DNA from: Thermus thermophilus
Lineage (GTDB): Bacteria > Deinococcota > Deinococci > Deinococcales > Thermaceae
Reading direction: 5' to 3'
Length of the DNA: 64,000 bases
NCBI RefSeq assembly: GCF_019974155.1
Contig: NZ_AP025158.1
Location: 1,426,001 to 1,490,000 of the forward strand
The notes beneath the pieces are model-generated. The model had not been told where the DNA came from and made no database searches. It saw only the letters and a program-made list of their open reading frames with translations. Positions 28,563-36,121 of this stretch are shown here, piece after piece (the stretch's first letter is position 1; the number at the start of each line of letters is the position of its first letter). The position numbers were made by a program, and so were the translations under genes.

Positions 28563-28720
28563 GCCTTGGGCTCCTCCTTCTTCTCCTCCTCCTGGATCCC
28601 TTTCTTAAACTCCCGGGCCGCCTGGCCGATGCCACGGGCGAGCTCGGGAAGCTTTTTGGCGCCGAAGAGGAGGAGGATGACGAGAAGGATGAGGATGATC
28701 TCCATGGGTCCGAGGTGCAT
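28559..28720 (-). CDS. tatA: Twin-arginine translocase subunit TatA
   Basis: The 53-residue protein MHLGPMEIILILLVILLLFG has a single N-terminal membrane helix, the FGAKKLPELARGIG hinge and amphipathic helix, and a short acidic/basic tail (EEEKKEEPKA). This is the complete TatA/E layout, which forms the pore of the Tat exporter for folded proteins. ATG 28720 is preferred over ATG 28705 because it supplies the usual residues before the helix. No tatC is adjacent. Confidence 0.92.
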   Translation of the reverse strand: MHLGPMEIILILLVILLLFGAKKLPELARGIGQAAREFKKGIQEEEKKEEPKA

Positions 28721-28790
28721 GGCCCCATACTACCACGCCTTGACCCGCCAGGCGGCAAGGGCTATGCTGACGGGTGGGCGGCCGAAGCCC

Positions 28791-28867
28791 CGGGGCGTAG
28801 CGCAGGCCGGTAGCGCACCTGCTTTGGGAGCAGGGGGTCGCCCGTTCAAATCGGGCCGCCCCGACCA
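28791..28867 (+). tRNA. tRNA-Pro (TGG)
   Basis: Acceptor CGGGGCG pairs with CGCCCCG at the 3' end. The anticodon stem-loop is TGCTTTGGGAGCA with anticodon TGG, and the T-loop is GTTCAAAT. CCA is encoded at 28865-28867. It is the first of three tRNA genes in tandem, one base apart from tRNA-Gly. Confidence 0.96.
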
Positions 28868-28868
28868 C

Positions 28869-28945
28869 GCGGGAGTAGCTCAGCTTGGTAGAGCATCGGC
28901 CTTCCAAGCCGAGGGTCGCGGGTTCGAATCCCGTCTCCCGCTCCA
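28869..28945 (+). tRNA. tRNA-Gly (TCC)
   Basis: Acceptor GCGGGAG pairs with CTCCCGC. The anticodon arm is CGGCCTTCCAAGCCG, anticodon TCC; the T-arm is CGGGTTCGAATCCCG. CCA is encoded. Co-transcribed with tRNA-Pro and probably tRNA-Arg. Confidence 0.96.
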
Positions 28946-28950
28946 GCCGG

Positions 28951-28971
28951 GCCGGGGCTAAAAGCCCCGGC
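28951..28971 (+). terminator. Stem-loop between tRNA-Gly and tRNA-Arg
   Basis: GCCGGGGCT and AGCCCCGGC form a nine-pair stem with an AAA loop. There is only a weak T run after it (CTCCCTGTTT), so it could be a partial terminator or a processing signal in the tRNA transcript. Confidence 0.5.
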
Positions 28972-28980
28972 TCCCTGTTT

Positions 28981-29056
28981 GGGCCCGTAGCTCAGTGGAC
29001 AGAGCAGCCGCCTTCTAAGCGGTAGGTCGGGGGTTCGAATCCCTCCGGGCCCGCCA
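28981..29056 (+). tRNA. tRNA-Arg (TCT), integration site of the mobile element
   Basis: Acceptor GGGCCCG pairs with CGGGCCC. The anticodon arm is CCGCCTTCTAAGCGG, anticodon TCT; CCA is encoded at 29054-29056. The last 46 bases (29011-29056) recur exactly at 42198-42243, showing that the 3' end of the gene is the attachment core. The intact gene remains at the left border. Confidence 0.96.
29011..29056 (+). repeat. attL core (3' part of tRNA-Arg)
   Basis: 46-bp direct repeat, identical to 42198-42243, running from CCTTCTAAGCGG (anticodon loop) to CCGGGCCCGCCA. The integrase gene begins 77 bases away, as usual for tyrosine-recombinase elements. Confidence 0.9.
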
Positions 29057-29091
29057 CCTTCTGAAGGCAATACTTTCCTTTAGGAAAGCGA

Positions 29092-29154
29092 GGGGCCTCG
29101 AGGGGGGTGTTAGCGAATGGTTAGCTTATCCTTCAGGCCTCCCCTCGAGGCCCC
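29092..29154. repeat. 14-bp inverted repeat around the integrase stop
   Basis: GGGGCCTCGAGGGG at 29092-29105 and CCCCTCGAGGCCCC at 29141-29154 are perfect inverted copies separated by 35 bases. The loop contains the integrase stop codon and the GTTAGC arm site. It may terminate the leftward integrase transcript before it opposes the tRNA operon. Confidence 0.55.
29109..29130. promoter_or_regulatory. Candidate integrase/excisionase arm site (left)
   Basis: GTTAGC, five bases, then GTTAGCTTATC. The same arrangement with a different spacer recurs near the right end at 42074-42095. Paired direct repeats close to each attachment core are typical arm-type sites for tyrosine recombinases or accessory proteins. 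Confidence 0.6.
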
Positions 29155-30323
29155 ACCATGTCTTCCGGGTCAAGGACCCACCCCTGCCGCTCCTCCTTGA
29201 GGAGGTGGCGGTAAATCCCCAGGGTGATGTTGGGGTTGGCGTGGCCCATGCGCTCCGCCACCAGCTCCAGGGGGGCGCCGTTGGCCAGGAGGAAGCTCCC
29301 GTAGGTGTGCCTCAGGTCGTGGACCCGCACCGGGGGGAGGCCGAGGCGGGCCGTGATGCGGCGGAGGGTGTGGTTCAGGGCGTTGAGGTCCAGGGGCCTG
29401 TCCCCCGCGTTGCCGGGGAAGACCCAGGCCTCCGGGGAGAGGGGCCCCCCGAGGCGGGCTTCCCACCAGGCCCGGTACTCCCGGAGGCGGGCCAGGGTGG
29501 CGTGGGGGATGGGGACGGCCCGCCGCCCCGAGGCCGTCTTGGGCTGGGAGAGGATGGCCTGCTTCCCATCGGAGACCCAGGTGCGGCGCACGTGGAGGAG
29601 GCCGGCCTCGAGGTCCACGTCCCCCCACCGCAGGGCCAGGACCTCCCCCTTGCGCAGGCCGCAGGCCAGGCAGAGGCGCAGGGCCAGGGCGGTGCGGGGG
29701 TCGGGGTGGGCGTCTAGGGCCTCGAGGAGGCGCGCGGCCTCCTCCCGCTCCAGGGTCCTCCCCGCCTTTTCCCGCGCCTCCCCCCGGGGCACCCGCACCT
29801 TCACCGGGGCCACGGGGTTGCGGGCCACCAGCTCGAGGCTCAAGGCCTCCTCAAAGAGGGCGTGAAGCTTCTCCCGCACCTTCCGCACGGTGCGGGGGGA
29901 AAGCCCCCGCTCCAGGAGGGCGTCCACCACGCCCCGGACGTGGGCGGGCTGGACGGCCCCGAGCCGGAGGAGGCCGAGGGGGTCTTTGGCGGAGGGGTCC
30001 TTGAGGGAGGGAAGGGCGTAGGCCAGCTCCTGGCGGTAGAGGGCCAAGGTCCTGGGGCGCACCTCCCGGGCCTTCGCCTGAAGCCACCGCTCCGCCCAGT
30101 CCCGCAGGGTGATGCTCTCCGGGGGGGCGAGGAGGCCCCGGAAGTGCTTCAGGGCCATCTCCGCCCGCCACGCCTCCGCCTCCTTCTTGGTGGGGAAGGA
30201 CCGGGTGAGCTTGCGGGGCCTCCCCGTGGCCGGGTCGTGGCCCACGGTGATCTGGGCCACCCAGCGCTTCCGCCCCTTGTGGAAGAAGACCGTGCCGGTG
30301 CCCTTGGTGGAACGCCTGGCCAT
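29133..30323 (-). CDS. Tyrosine-family site-specific integrase
   Basis: Integrase of 396 residues. The N-terminal arm-binding region (TGTVFFHKGRKRWVAQITVG) and SAM-like core (LRDWAERWLQAKAREVRPRT) precede the catalytic domain. Catalytic residues are Arg in CGLRKGEV, Lys in QPKTASGRR, HDLRHTYGSF and the nucleophile Tyr in NITLGIYRH. ATG 30323 follows GGAGGGGAGG; a longer ORF starting at 30374 has no such site. It excises and integrates the element at tRNA-Arg. An IS4-type insertion begins 37 bases upstream of the start and separates the gene from its original upstream DNA. Confidence 0.95.
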   Translation of the reverse strand: MARRSTKGTGTVFFHKGRKRWVAQITVGHDPATGRPRKLTRSFPTKKEAEAWRAEMALKHFRGLLAPPESITLRDWAERWLQAKAREVRPRTLALYRQELAYALPSLKDPSAKDPLGLLRLGAVQPAHVRGVVDALLERGLSPRTVRKVREKLHALFEEALSLELVARNPVAPVKVRVPRGEAREKAGRTLEREEAARLLEALDAHPDPRTALALRLCLACGLRKGEVLALRWGDVDLEAGLLHVRRTWVSDGKQAILSQPKTASGRRAVPIPHATLARLREYRAWWEARLGGPLSPEAWVFPGNAGDRPLDLNALNHTLRRITARLGLPPVRVHDLRHTYGSFLLANGAPLELVAERMGHANPNITLGIYRHLLKEERQGWVLDPEDMVGPRGEA

Positions 30324-30359
30324 CCTCCCCTCCTCCCGCGCCTTCCCATTATGCTCCCC

Positions 30360-31533
30360 CTGAGCTCTCATCACTTTGAGGGCTGGGGCTTGACAAGGGA
30401 AGAGAAGAGGGGGGTAAGTAAGGTGTGCCGCCCACCACCCCCCTTTCCCAAGTTATCACCCTCTGGGTCCATAAGGTCTTCGCCTCCCTCAGGAAAACCA
30501 TCCGCTCCAACCTCGCCCTCTTCCTGTCCACCCTCCTCACTACCCCCCTGGACCCCACCCTCTCCGACCTCGCCCGCAGAACCCCCCTCCCCACCCTGGC
30601 CCAAAGCCGCCTCAATCGCCTCTGGCGCTTCCTCCATCACCCCACCCTGCAAGACCCCTGGGCCCTCACCGAAGCCCTCCTCCCCCTCCTCGTCCCTCGT
30701 TTCCCCAAAGACCGCCCCCTCCCCCTCATCGTGGACTGGACCTTCACAGAGGACGGTAGGCACCAAGCCCTGGTGGCCGCCCTTCCCCTCAAGGGAAGGG
30801 CCCTGGTGGTGGCCTTCGCTCTTCACCCCCTCTCCCCTTTCCCCAGTCAAAACCGGGTGGAGGAGGAGTTCCTCCACCGCCTGGGCCGCGCCGTCCAGGA
30901 CCTGGGATATACCCCCCTCTTCCTCCTGGACCGCGGCTTTGACCGGGTCTCCCTGATGCGAAAGCTCCAGGGGTGGGGCATGGGCTTCCTCATCCGCCTG
31001 CGGCAGAACCGGGAGGTGGAACCCCAAGGGGGGAAGCGCCTTCCCCTGAAGGAGGGCTACCAGCGTGTGGTCCACCCCCTGCGGGAGGAGGTCCGCCTTT
31101 TCGGACACGGTGGGGAGGGGGTAGAAGTCACCCTCCTGGTGTACCCAGGGGGTCGGGATCCCTGGTATCTGGCCTATTCGGGCCCTTTTGGGGGGGAGCC
31201 GCCCTATGGGTGGCGGATGTGGATTGAAGAGGGGTTTAGGGACCTGAAGGGGCAGGGGTTTGGGCTGGACCGCCATCGGCTGCGGACGGGGGCGAGCCTC
31301 AGGGGGTGGTTATGGCTTCTGGCCTTGGGGATGGCGCTCTTGGTCCTTCTGGGGGCGCGCTTGCAGGGCAGGGAATGGCTTCCCCGGCTTCTGGCCCATC
31401 CCGAGCGGCAAAGCCTCTTCCGTCTGGGCCGGATCGCCCTGGCCCAGGGGCCCCCGCCTTGGAGGGAAGCAGTGGTGGAGGAGCTGGTCAGGTTGCTTCA
31501 GGAACTGGGGGGAGGAAAGTGATGAGAGCTCAG
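30360..31533 (+). mobile_element. IS4-type insertion sequence, complete
   Basis: 1,174 bp with perfect 18-bp terminal inverted repeats (CTGAGCTCTCATCACTTT at 30360-30377, complement at 31516-31533). A 9-bp target duplication ATGCTCCCC flanks it at 30351-30359 and 31534-31542. Perfect ends and duplication show a recent insertion. It lies in the region upstream of the integrase gene. Confidence 0.92.
30425..31522 (+). CDS. IS4-family DDE transposase
   Basis: The 365-residue protein carries IVDWTFTEDG (first Asp), FLLDRGFDRV (second Asp) and WIEEGFRDLKGQGFGLD (Glu, the Y-(2)-R-(3)-E-(6)-K-like signature). The frame runs nearly from one terminal repeat to the other, as in compact IS4 elements. 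It starts at GTG 30425 without a strong ribosome-binding site, so an alternative start is possible. No disruption is seen, so it is probably active. Confidence 0.88.
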   Translation: MPPTTPLSQVITLWVHKVFASLRKTIRSNLALFLSTLLTTPLDPTLSDLARRTPLPTLAQSRLNRLWRFLHHPTLQDPWALTEALLPLLVPRFPKDRPLPLIVDWTFTEDGRHQALVAALPLKGRALVVAFALHPLSPFPSQNRVEEEFLHRLGRAVQDLGYTPLFLLDRGFDRVSLMRKLQGWGMGFLIRLRQNREVEPQGGKRLPLKEGYQRVVHPLREEVRLFGHGGEGVEVTLLVYPGGRDPWYLAYSGPFGGEPPYGWRMWIEEGFRDLKGQGFGLDRHRLRTGASLRGWLWLLALGMALLVLLGARLQGREWLPRLLAHPERQSLFRLGRIALAQGPPPWREAVVEELVRLLQELGGGK

Positions 31534-31676
31534 ATGCTCCCCCTCTTGCCCCCAGGGCGGGGGCCTGCTACCCTGGCCTCATGGCCCACAAGCGAATACC
31601 CCTCGAGGCCTGAGGCGCTTCCTTGGGGGGGACGCGGCCCTGGGAGGGCCCGGGGCGCGGTCGTGGGAGGTGCGTG

Positions 31677-32669
31677 GTGGGCATCCCTTGGTACTTTCAC
31701 CGCTCCCGTCTTTGGGAACAGGACTGCTCCACTACCCTGAAGTGGCTGTGGGGCCTGTGGAGCTACTACAGGGGGCTTTACGAGAGGCCCCTCGAGGAGG
31801 GCGAGACCCGGGAGGACCGGGAGGAGGAGCTTCTGGAGTTCTGGTGCGACGGGTGGCTTGACCTCTTCAACCTCCTGGAGGCGGCTTGGCGCAAAGGGTG
31901 CGGGTGGGAGGAGGCGCGCCGCTTCCTCGAGGAGGCCCTGACCTACCCGCCCTTCCTCCGGGACGTGGAGTATTGGCCTGGCTGGATGGAGGCCTTCTTC
32001 CTCCACGCGGAGGCCCACGGGAAGGAGGTGGCCCCCGAGGCCCGGGCCAACCTGCTGGTGCACATGGGCAAGCGCGCCCCCCGGGTCCTGGTCCTGCGCT
32101 CCCCGAAGGGGCTAAAGCCTCCTCCGCCCACCCCTCCTCTTCGGCGCCTCGAGGCCTTCTGGAGGAGGTTGGCCAAGGCCCCCGTCCCGGAGGTGGAGGT
32201 GGACTTCTACGGGGGCCTGGCCACCCTCCTGGGCCTCTACCTCTACCCGGAGGAGGCGGAGGCCGCCCTGGCCCTGGGGCGGGAGGTGGCCGGGAGGCGG
32301 TGGCCCTGGCCCCTGCCCCCGAGCTTCCGCGTCTGGCTTCAGGGGGAAGGCCGCCTCCTCTACCCCTACCACCCCCTCCTGGTGGCCCGGAGGCGGGCGG
32401 CCTTCGCCTGGGAGTACCTGGCCCACGTGAGGCCGTCCCCGGGGCTTTGGGAACGCCCCTTTCAGGACCTCCTTCCGCCCCTGGAGGTGGCGGCCAGGAC
32501 CCACCCCGGGGAGGCGGGGGAGGTGGCCCGCGCCCTTCTCGCCCGGGGGGAGGAGGTGAGGGCGGCCCTCGTGAGGGGGGGGAGGGAGGAGGACGCGGCC
32601 CTTCTGGAGCGCCTTCTGGAGCCCTTCGCCCCTCTAGCCCGCCCCTCCCTCCCGGGTGGGGGCGCCTAG
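31677..32669 (+). CDS. Protein of unknown function in the integrative element
   Basis: About 330 residues, starting MGIPWYFHRSRLWEQDC at GTG 31677 (or 31674) after GGGAGGTG. It is rich in Trp, Leu and Glu, with helical acidic stretches (LLEFWCDGWLDLFNLLEAAW) and no signal peptide or membrane segment. A repeat-like feel (alpha-helical pairs) is apparent but I recognise no family. It overlaps by 36 bases the convergent methyltransferase gene. It is the first rightward gene after the integrase and may belong to the element's maintenance functions. Confidence 0.6.
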   Translation: MGIPWYFHRSRLWEQDCSTTLKWLWGLWSYYRGLYERPLEEGETREDREEELLEFWCDGWLDLFNLLEAAWRKGCGWEEARRFLEEALTYPPFLRDVEYWPGWMEAFFLHAEAHGKEVAPEARANLLVHMGKRAPRVLVLRSPKGLKPPPPTPPLRRLEAFWRRLAKAPVPEVEVDFYGGLATLLGLYLYPEEAEAALALGREVAGRRWPWPLPPSFRVWLQGEGRLLYPYHPLLVARRRAAFAWEYLAHVRPSPGLWERPFQDLLPPLEVAARTHPGEAGEVARALLARGEEVRAALVRGGREEDAALLERLLEPFAPLARPSLPGGGA

Positions 32670-33338
32670 GAGGGGGGCCTGAAGGAGGGTGCTTTGCAGG
32701 CGCTTCCGGGCCACCTCGTACCAGGAGGCTTCCCGCTCCACCCCGATAAACCCCCGCCCGAGCCTCAGGGCCGCCTCCCCCGTGCTCCCCGAGCCCATGA
32801 AGGGGTCCAAGACCACCTCCCCGGGCCTCGAGGCCAGCTCCACCAGCCAGGCCATCACGCTCACCGGCTTCTGGTGGGGGTGGCCCGTGGCCTCCCCGTC
32901 CCGCCCCGGGCGGGGGGCGGTGGCCAGGTGGAGGTCCTTCCCCTTCCCGGGCAGGGGGCGGAGGGCCAGGACGGGCTCAAAGGCGTAGACGGGCCCCGTG
33001 GGCCTGGGCCGGGGGTCCGGCTTCCCCCAGATGAGGAGCCTCCAGGGAAGCCCCCGCTCCCGGGCGAAGGCCAGGGCCTCCTCGAGGCGGCTTTGGGGGA
33101 GGAAGAAGACCACGGGGCCTTTGGCCACCCTCAGGGCCTCGGGAAGCCAGCCCAGGCTGAAGGCGTCCCAGGGCTCCACCACCTTGCGGGCGTAGGGGTT
33201 CGCCACCTGGCCCGGCTCCGGGCGCTTCCAGGCCCCGGTGCCATAAGGGGGGTCGGTGATGACCGCGTCCACGCTCCCCGTCTTGAGGCGGGCGAGGGCC
33301 TCGAGGGCGTCCTCCCGGTAGAGCTCAAGCCTCCCCAT
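32634..33338 (-). CDS. Orphan DNA methyltransferase (beta-class, DPPY)
   Basis: Amino-methyltransferase of 234 residues. Catalytic motif IV ITDPPYGTG (Asp29-Tyr32) precedes the S-adenosylmethionine motif DPFMGSGSTGEAAL (about residue 195), the beta-class order. HPHQKPVSVMAWLV is also typical of the family. DPPY marks an adenine-N6 or cytosine-N4 enzyme. No restriction enzyme is adjacent, so it may protect the element from host restriction or mark it. The target is unknown. It overlaps the upstream small gene by 14 bases. Confidence 0.9.
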   Translation of the reverse strand: MGRLELYREDALEALARLKTGSVDAVITDPPYGTGAWKRPEPGQVANPYARKVVEPWDAFSLGWLPEALRVAKGPVVFFLPQSRLEEALAFARERGLPWRLLIWGKPDPRPRPTGPVYAFEPVLALRPLPGKGKDLHLATAPRPGRDGEATGHPHQKPVSVMAWLVELASRPGEVVLDPFMGSGSTGEAALRLGRGFIGVEREASWYEVARKRLQSTLLQAPLLGAPTREGGAG

Positions 33339-33735
33339 CCTCCTCCCCCTTCGGAAGGGCGGGCTGAGGGGCGTCCTCGAGGTGGGGAAGGCGGGCCACC
33401 TCGTAGACGGCCCTCGCCTTGGCGTACCCTCCGGGGTCCTCCGGGGGCGGGGGAGGCTCGTCCAGGCCGTACACGTCCCGCTTGATGAGCCAGATTACAT
33501 GGGGGTCTATTTGGAGAGGCAGGGGCTTGCCTCGAGGCCCCCCCTTGGCGGCCTCCTCCGCCTCCATCTCCGCGTAGGCCGCCCGGTAGGCGGCGGCGAT
33601 GGTGGCCAGGGCGTGGGTGGCCTTGAGGACGGTCTGGGGGTCGTCCGAGTCCAGGAGCCTCGAGGTCTTGCGGATGGCCGCCCAGAACCGCCGCACCAGG
33701 CTCTTACGGGAGCCGTACTTCTCCCGCTTCCGCAC
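33325..33735 (-). CDS. Unknown 136-residue element protein
   Basis: The protein MRKREKYGSRKSLVRRFW is basic at the N-terminus, then helical (LLDSDDPQTVLKATHALATI) and ends in a proline-rich acidic tail. The region IDPHVIWLIKRDVYGLD is the most structured part. Charge layout suggests nucleic-acid binding. It shares with the next upstream gene a pattern (basic start, then a helical alanine-rich segment) and may be a distant paralogue. It starts with GTG touching the upstream stop. No family recognised. Confidence 0.6.
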   Translation of the reverse strand: MRKREKYGSRKSLVRRFWAAIRKTSRLLDSDDPQTVLKATHALATIAAAYRAAYAEMEAEEAAKGGPRGKPLPLQIDPHVIWLIKRDVYGLDEPPPPPEDPGGYAKARAVYEVARLPHLEDAPQPALPKGEEDGEA

Positions 33736-33986
33736 TACTCCTTCTCCTCCTGGGAAAGCTTTCCCCTCGCGCGCCTGGCGATGGCGATGAGGGTTTCCCG
33801 GTCCTCATCGTCTAGGGAGGCCAGGAAGTAGGCGATGCTCAGGTCCGCCAAGGCCGCTCCCGCCTTCACCTTCAGGCCGTAGTCCGGGGAGAGGTGGAGC
33901 ACCACGCTGAGCTCCCGGAAGGCCTTGAAGAGCTCGTCCCGCAGGGCCAGCCGCTCTCTTTCGGGAACGCCGCGCTTTCGCCTCAT
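33735..33986 (-). CDS. Unknown 83-residue element protein
   Basis: MRRKRGVPERERLALRDEL begins a mostly helical protein with a central hydrophobic helix (GAALADLSIAYFLASL) and a charged C-terminus. ATGA-type overlap with the upstream 103-residue gene indicates co-translation within the leftward element operon. No domain recognised; a small DNA-binding or regulatory protein is possible. Confidence 0.6.
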   Translation of the reverse strand: MRRKRGVPERERLALRDELFKAFRELSVVLHLSPDYGLKVKAGAALADLSIAYFLASLDDEDRETLIAIARRARGKLSQEEKE

Positions 33987-34294
33987 GGCCGCTCCTCAGG
34001 AAGCTTCACCCGGGCCTCCTCCCGGGCCAGGGGGCCAGCCTCCACCTCGAGGCCCTGCCTCAAGGCGGCGGCGGCCAGGGCCAGGACCACGGGCCCGGCC
34101 CTGCGCCGGTCCTCCAGGAGGAAGGCCAGCCGGCCACCTCCCAGGGGCTTCACCCCGCGCACCCCCGCCTTGCGGAGGCCCTCGAGGGGCCACGCCGGGC
34201 CCTCCCCCTCCGCCAGCACCACCACCTCCGGCCCGTCCAGGGCCAGGGGATGGGCCTCAATCCACACCTTCCGCGCCTTCGGTGTTCCTTCCAC
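33983..34294 (-). CDS. Unknown 103-residue element protein
   Basis: MEGTPKARKVWIEAHPLAL opens an alpha/beta protein with VVVLAEGEGPAWPLEGL and VVLALAAAALRQGLEVEAG. The alternation of strands and helices suggests a compact globular domain, but no motif is recognised. It overlaps the following gene by four bases and lies 27 bases after the gene upstream. Confidence 0.55.
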   Translation of the reverse strand: MEGTPKARKVWIEAHPLALDGPEVVVLAEGEGPAWPLEGLRKAGVRGVKPLGGGRLAFLLEDRRRAGPVVLALAAAALRQGLEVEAGPLAREEARVKLPEERP

Positions 34295-34321
34295 GGCTTC
34301 CTCCGGGTCAACCTCCGGGGC

Positions 34322-34618
34322 TCAGGCCTCCGGCCTCGCCCCTTCTCCGAGCCCCAGGCGCACCTTCTCCAGGAGGAGAAGCCCGCCCGGAAGGCCCCAA
34401 CGCCTCACCGCCTCCGCCACCACCGCCGCAAGCCCAGGGGGAAGCTCCCCCTTGGGGGCCTCGAGGGCCAGGAGGGCCAGGACCTCCCCCCAGCCCCGGG
34501 CCCAGGCTTCGAGGGCCGGGTCCTCCTTGGGCAGGAGGAGCAGGAGGCGGCCCCCCTCCACCCGCAAGACCCCTCCGCGCGCGGCGATGGCCTCTAAGAG
34601 CCTCCTCAGCTCAGGCAT
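34322..34618 (-). CDS. Small protein with TubC-N-like docking-domain character
   Basis: 98 residues. The pattern LLEAIAARGGVLRVEGGRL followed by LEAWARGWGEVLALL resembles the TubC N-terminal docking fold (helix, beta hairpin, helix) that also occurs in small proteins next to replication genes on plasmids and phages. The match is by pattern only. It overlaps the upstream gene by eight bases within the leftward operon. Confidence 0.5.
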   Translation of the reverse strand: MPELRRLLEAIAARGGVLRVEGGRLLLLLPKEDPALEAWARGWGEVLALLALEAPKGELPPGLAAVVAEAVRRWGLPGGLLLLEKVRLGLGEGARPEA

Positions 34619-34946
34619 TCCTCACCTCCCGCCTCGCCCGGTCCCACACCCGGGCCAGGCGCTCCAACCGGGGCGGGTCCCCCGCCCAGACCCCCCAAAG
34701 CTCCACCTCCCGGGCCTCGGGGAAGGCCTCCTCGAGGACGGCCAACCGCTCCATAAGCCACTCCTCCCAGGAGGAGGCCCCGCCCCAGGCCCGGGCGTGG
34801 GCCTGAAGGTCCTCCTCGGGGGGCAGGAGGAGGCCCCAGTAGGCCACCACGTCCCCCACCACCACCCGGAGGCGGGGGGGCTTGAAGGCCCGGAGCTTGG
34901 CCACCAGGGCGGGGAGGTGGGGGCGGAGGGCCTGCCAGGCGTTCAT
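34611..34946 (-). CDS. Unknown 111-residue element protein
   Basis: MNAWQALRPHLPALVAKL begins a Trp-rich protein with LRVVVGDVVAYWGLLLPPEED and many acidic residues. It overlaps the RepA-like gene stop by four bases, so it is co-translated with the replication module and may be an accessory replication or copy-control factor. No family recognised. Confidence 0.55.
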   Translation of the reverse strand: MNAWQALRPHLPALVAKLRAFKPPRLRVVVGDVVAYWGLLLPPEEDLQAHARAWGGASSWEEWLMERLAVLEEAFPEAREVELWGVWAGDPPRLERLARVWDRARREVRNA

Positions 34947-36121
34947 ATCTCCACCTCCGGGCCCTCGAGGCTTGGGGGGGCTTCGCCCCCAGGGTTTTCC
35001 GCAAGACCAGGCACTTCCGCAAGGGGGTTTGCGGAAAACTTTTGCCCTTCCTCATCGGCAAAATCCGTTTTCTGCAAAGCCGCACCATCACGTAAGGGGG
35101 TTTGCGGCAAACCCGCCGTCAGCTCCGAAGGAGCTACCTTGAGCCGGTAGGCCACCGCCCCCCCTTGCCCCCCAAGCGCCAGGCGCTCCACCGCCCCGGC
35201 CTTGACCAGGGCGCGAAGGGCCTCCTCCGTGGTCCGCTCCCCGGCGTTCGCCCGCTCCGCCACCAGGCGGATGACCTCTTTGCGGGGCTTGGGCCCTTCC
35301 TCCAGCACCTCGAGGACGGCCCGCTTCGCCAGCTCCAGCTTGGAGGGGCGGGCCTCCTCCTCGGGGAGGTCGGTCAGGGCGAACTCCAGGGTGTCCGGCC
35401 CCCAAACGCGCTCAATCCCCAGGGGGTCCATGAGGGGGGCCAAGTTGTTCTTGAGGGCGTCCAGCTTGAGCACGTCCCGCCCCCCGGTGAGCTTGGGGGG
35501 GACCCGGGTGAGGAGGAAGGCGCTCCGGGCTCCGGCCAGCTTGTAGAAGCTCCCCGCCACCCCCCGCTCCAGGGCGGTGAGCCCCTGGACGGGCTTGGGG
35601 GTGTGGTCCAGGAGGAGGACGGCGGGGCCCGCCCGGGCAATCTCCTTCAGGTAGGCCATGACCTCCGCCACGTGGTCGGAACGCCGGGGGTCCACGAAGG
35701 GGAAGGCCGCGCTCCAGGAGTCCAGGACCACCAGGGCCACCCCCTGGCGGGCCATCTCCAGGAGGGCCTTCAAGCCCTCCTCCCCCAGGCCCTTGGTGGG
35801 GTCTTGGGGCTCCAGGTAGCGGATGCGCCCTAGGGCCTCCCCGTTCACCCCGAGCCCGGCGGCCACCTTGGGGTACCAGGGGCCTTGCAGGCGGGGGTCC
35901 GTGTCGTAGTCCACGTGCAGGACCTCCCCTTGGACCACCTCCCGCTCCAGGAAGGGCACCCCGGCGGCCACGGCCACCTCGAGGGCCGCCACCAGGGTGG
36001 ACTTGCCCACCCCTCCCGGCCCCCCGAGAAGGGCCAGGGTCCCTTGGGCCACCATTCCCTCCCACAGCCAGGAGACCTCCAACCTGGGGGGAAGCTGGTG
36101 GGCGGGGATGACCCGGAACAC
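34943..36121 (-). CDS. RepA-like RecA-fold ATPase (AAA_25 replicative helicase family)
   Basis: The 392-residue protein has a RecA-type ATPase core: Walker A GGPGGVGKST (Lys40), VLHVDYDTD, Walker B VALVVLDSWSA and LLLDHTPKPV. Hexameric RepA helicases of plasmids and many Prim-Pol elements have this form. A winged-helix-like segment follows (LEVLEEGPKPRKEVIRLV). The last 45 residues or so (QTPLRDGAALQKTDF and on) are encoded by one arm of a long inverted repeat and look like an add-on. It starts GTG next to the PrimPol stop, so the pair is co-translated. Confidence 0.82.
   Translation of the reverse strand: MFRVIPAHQLPPRLEVSWLWEGMVAQGTLALLGGPGGVGKSTLVAALEVAVAAGVPFLEREVVQGEVLHVDYDTDPRLQGPWYPKVAAGLGVNGEALGRIRYLEPQDPTKGLGEEGLKALLEMARQGVALVVLDSWSAAFPFVDPRRSDHVAEVMAYLKEIARAGPAVLLLDHTPKPVQGLTALERGVAGSFYKLAGARSAFLLTRVPPKLTGGRDVLKLDALKNNLAPLMDPLGIERVWGPDTLEFALTDLPEEEARPSKLELAKRAVLEVLEEGPKPRKEVIRLVAERANAGERTTEEALRALVKAGAVERLALGGQGGAVAYRLKVAPSELTAGLPQTPLRDGAALQKTDFADEEGQKFSANPLAEVPGLAENPGGEAPPSLEGPEVEI
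34985..35112. repeat. Left arm of an imperfect inverted repeat with iteron-like words
   Basis: Inverted copy of 36137-36266, about 80% identical by eye over roughly 100 bp with a little more similarity outward. It contains GTTTTCCGCAAGAC, GTTTGCGGAAAAC, GTTTTCTGCAAAG and GTTTGCGGCAAAC, which are variants of one word on both strands. It encodes the tail of the RepA-like protein. Confidence 0.75.
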
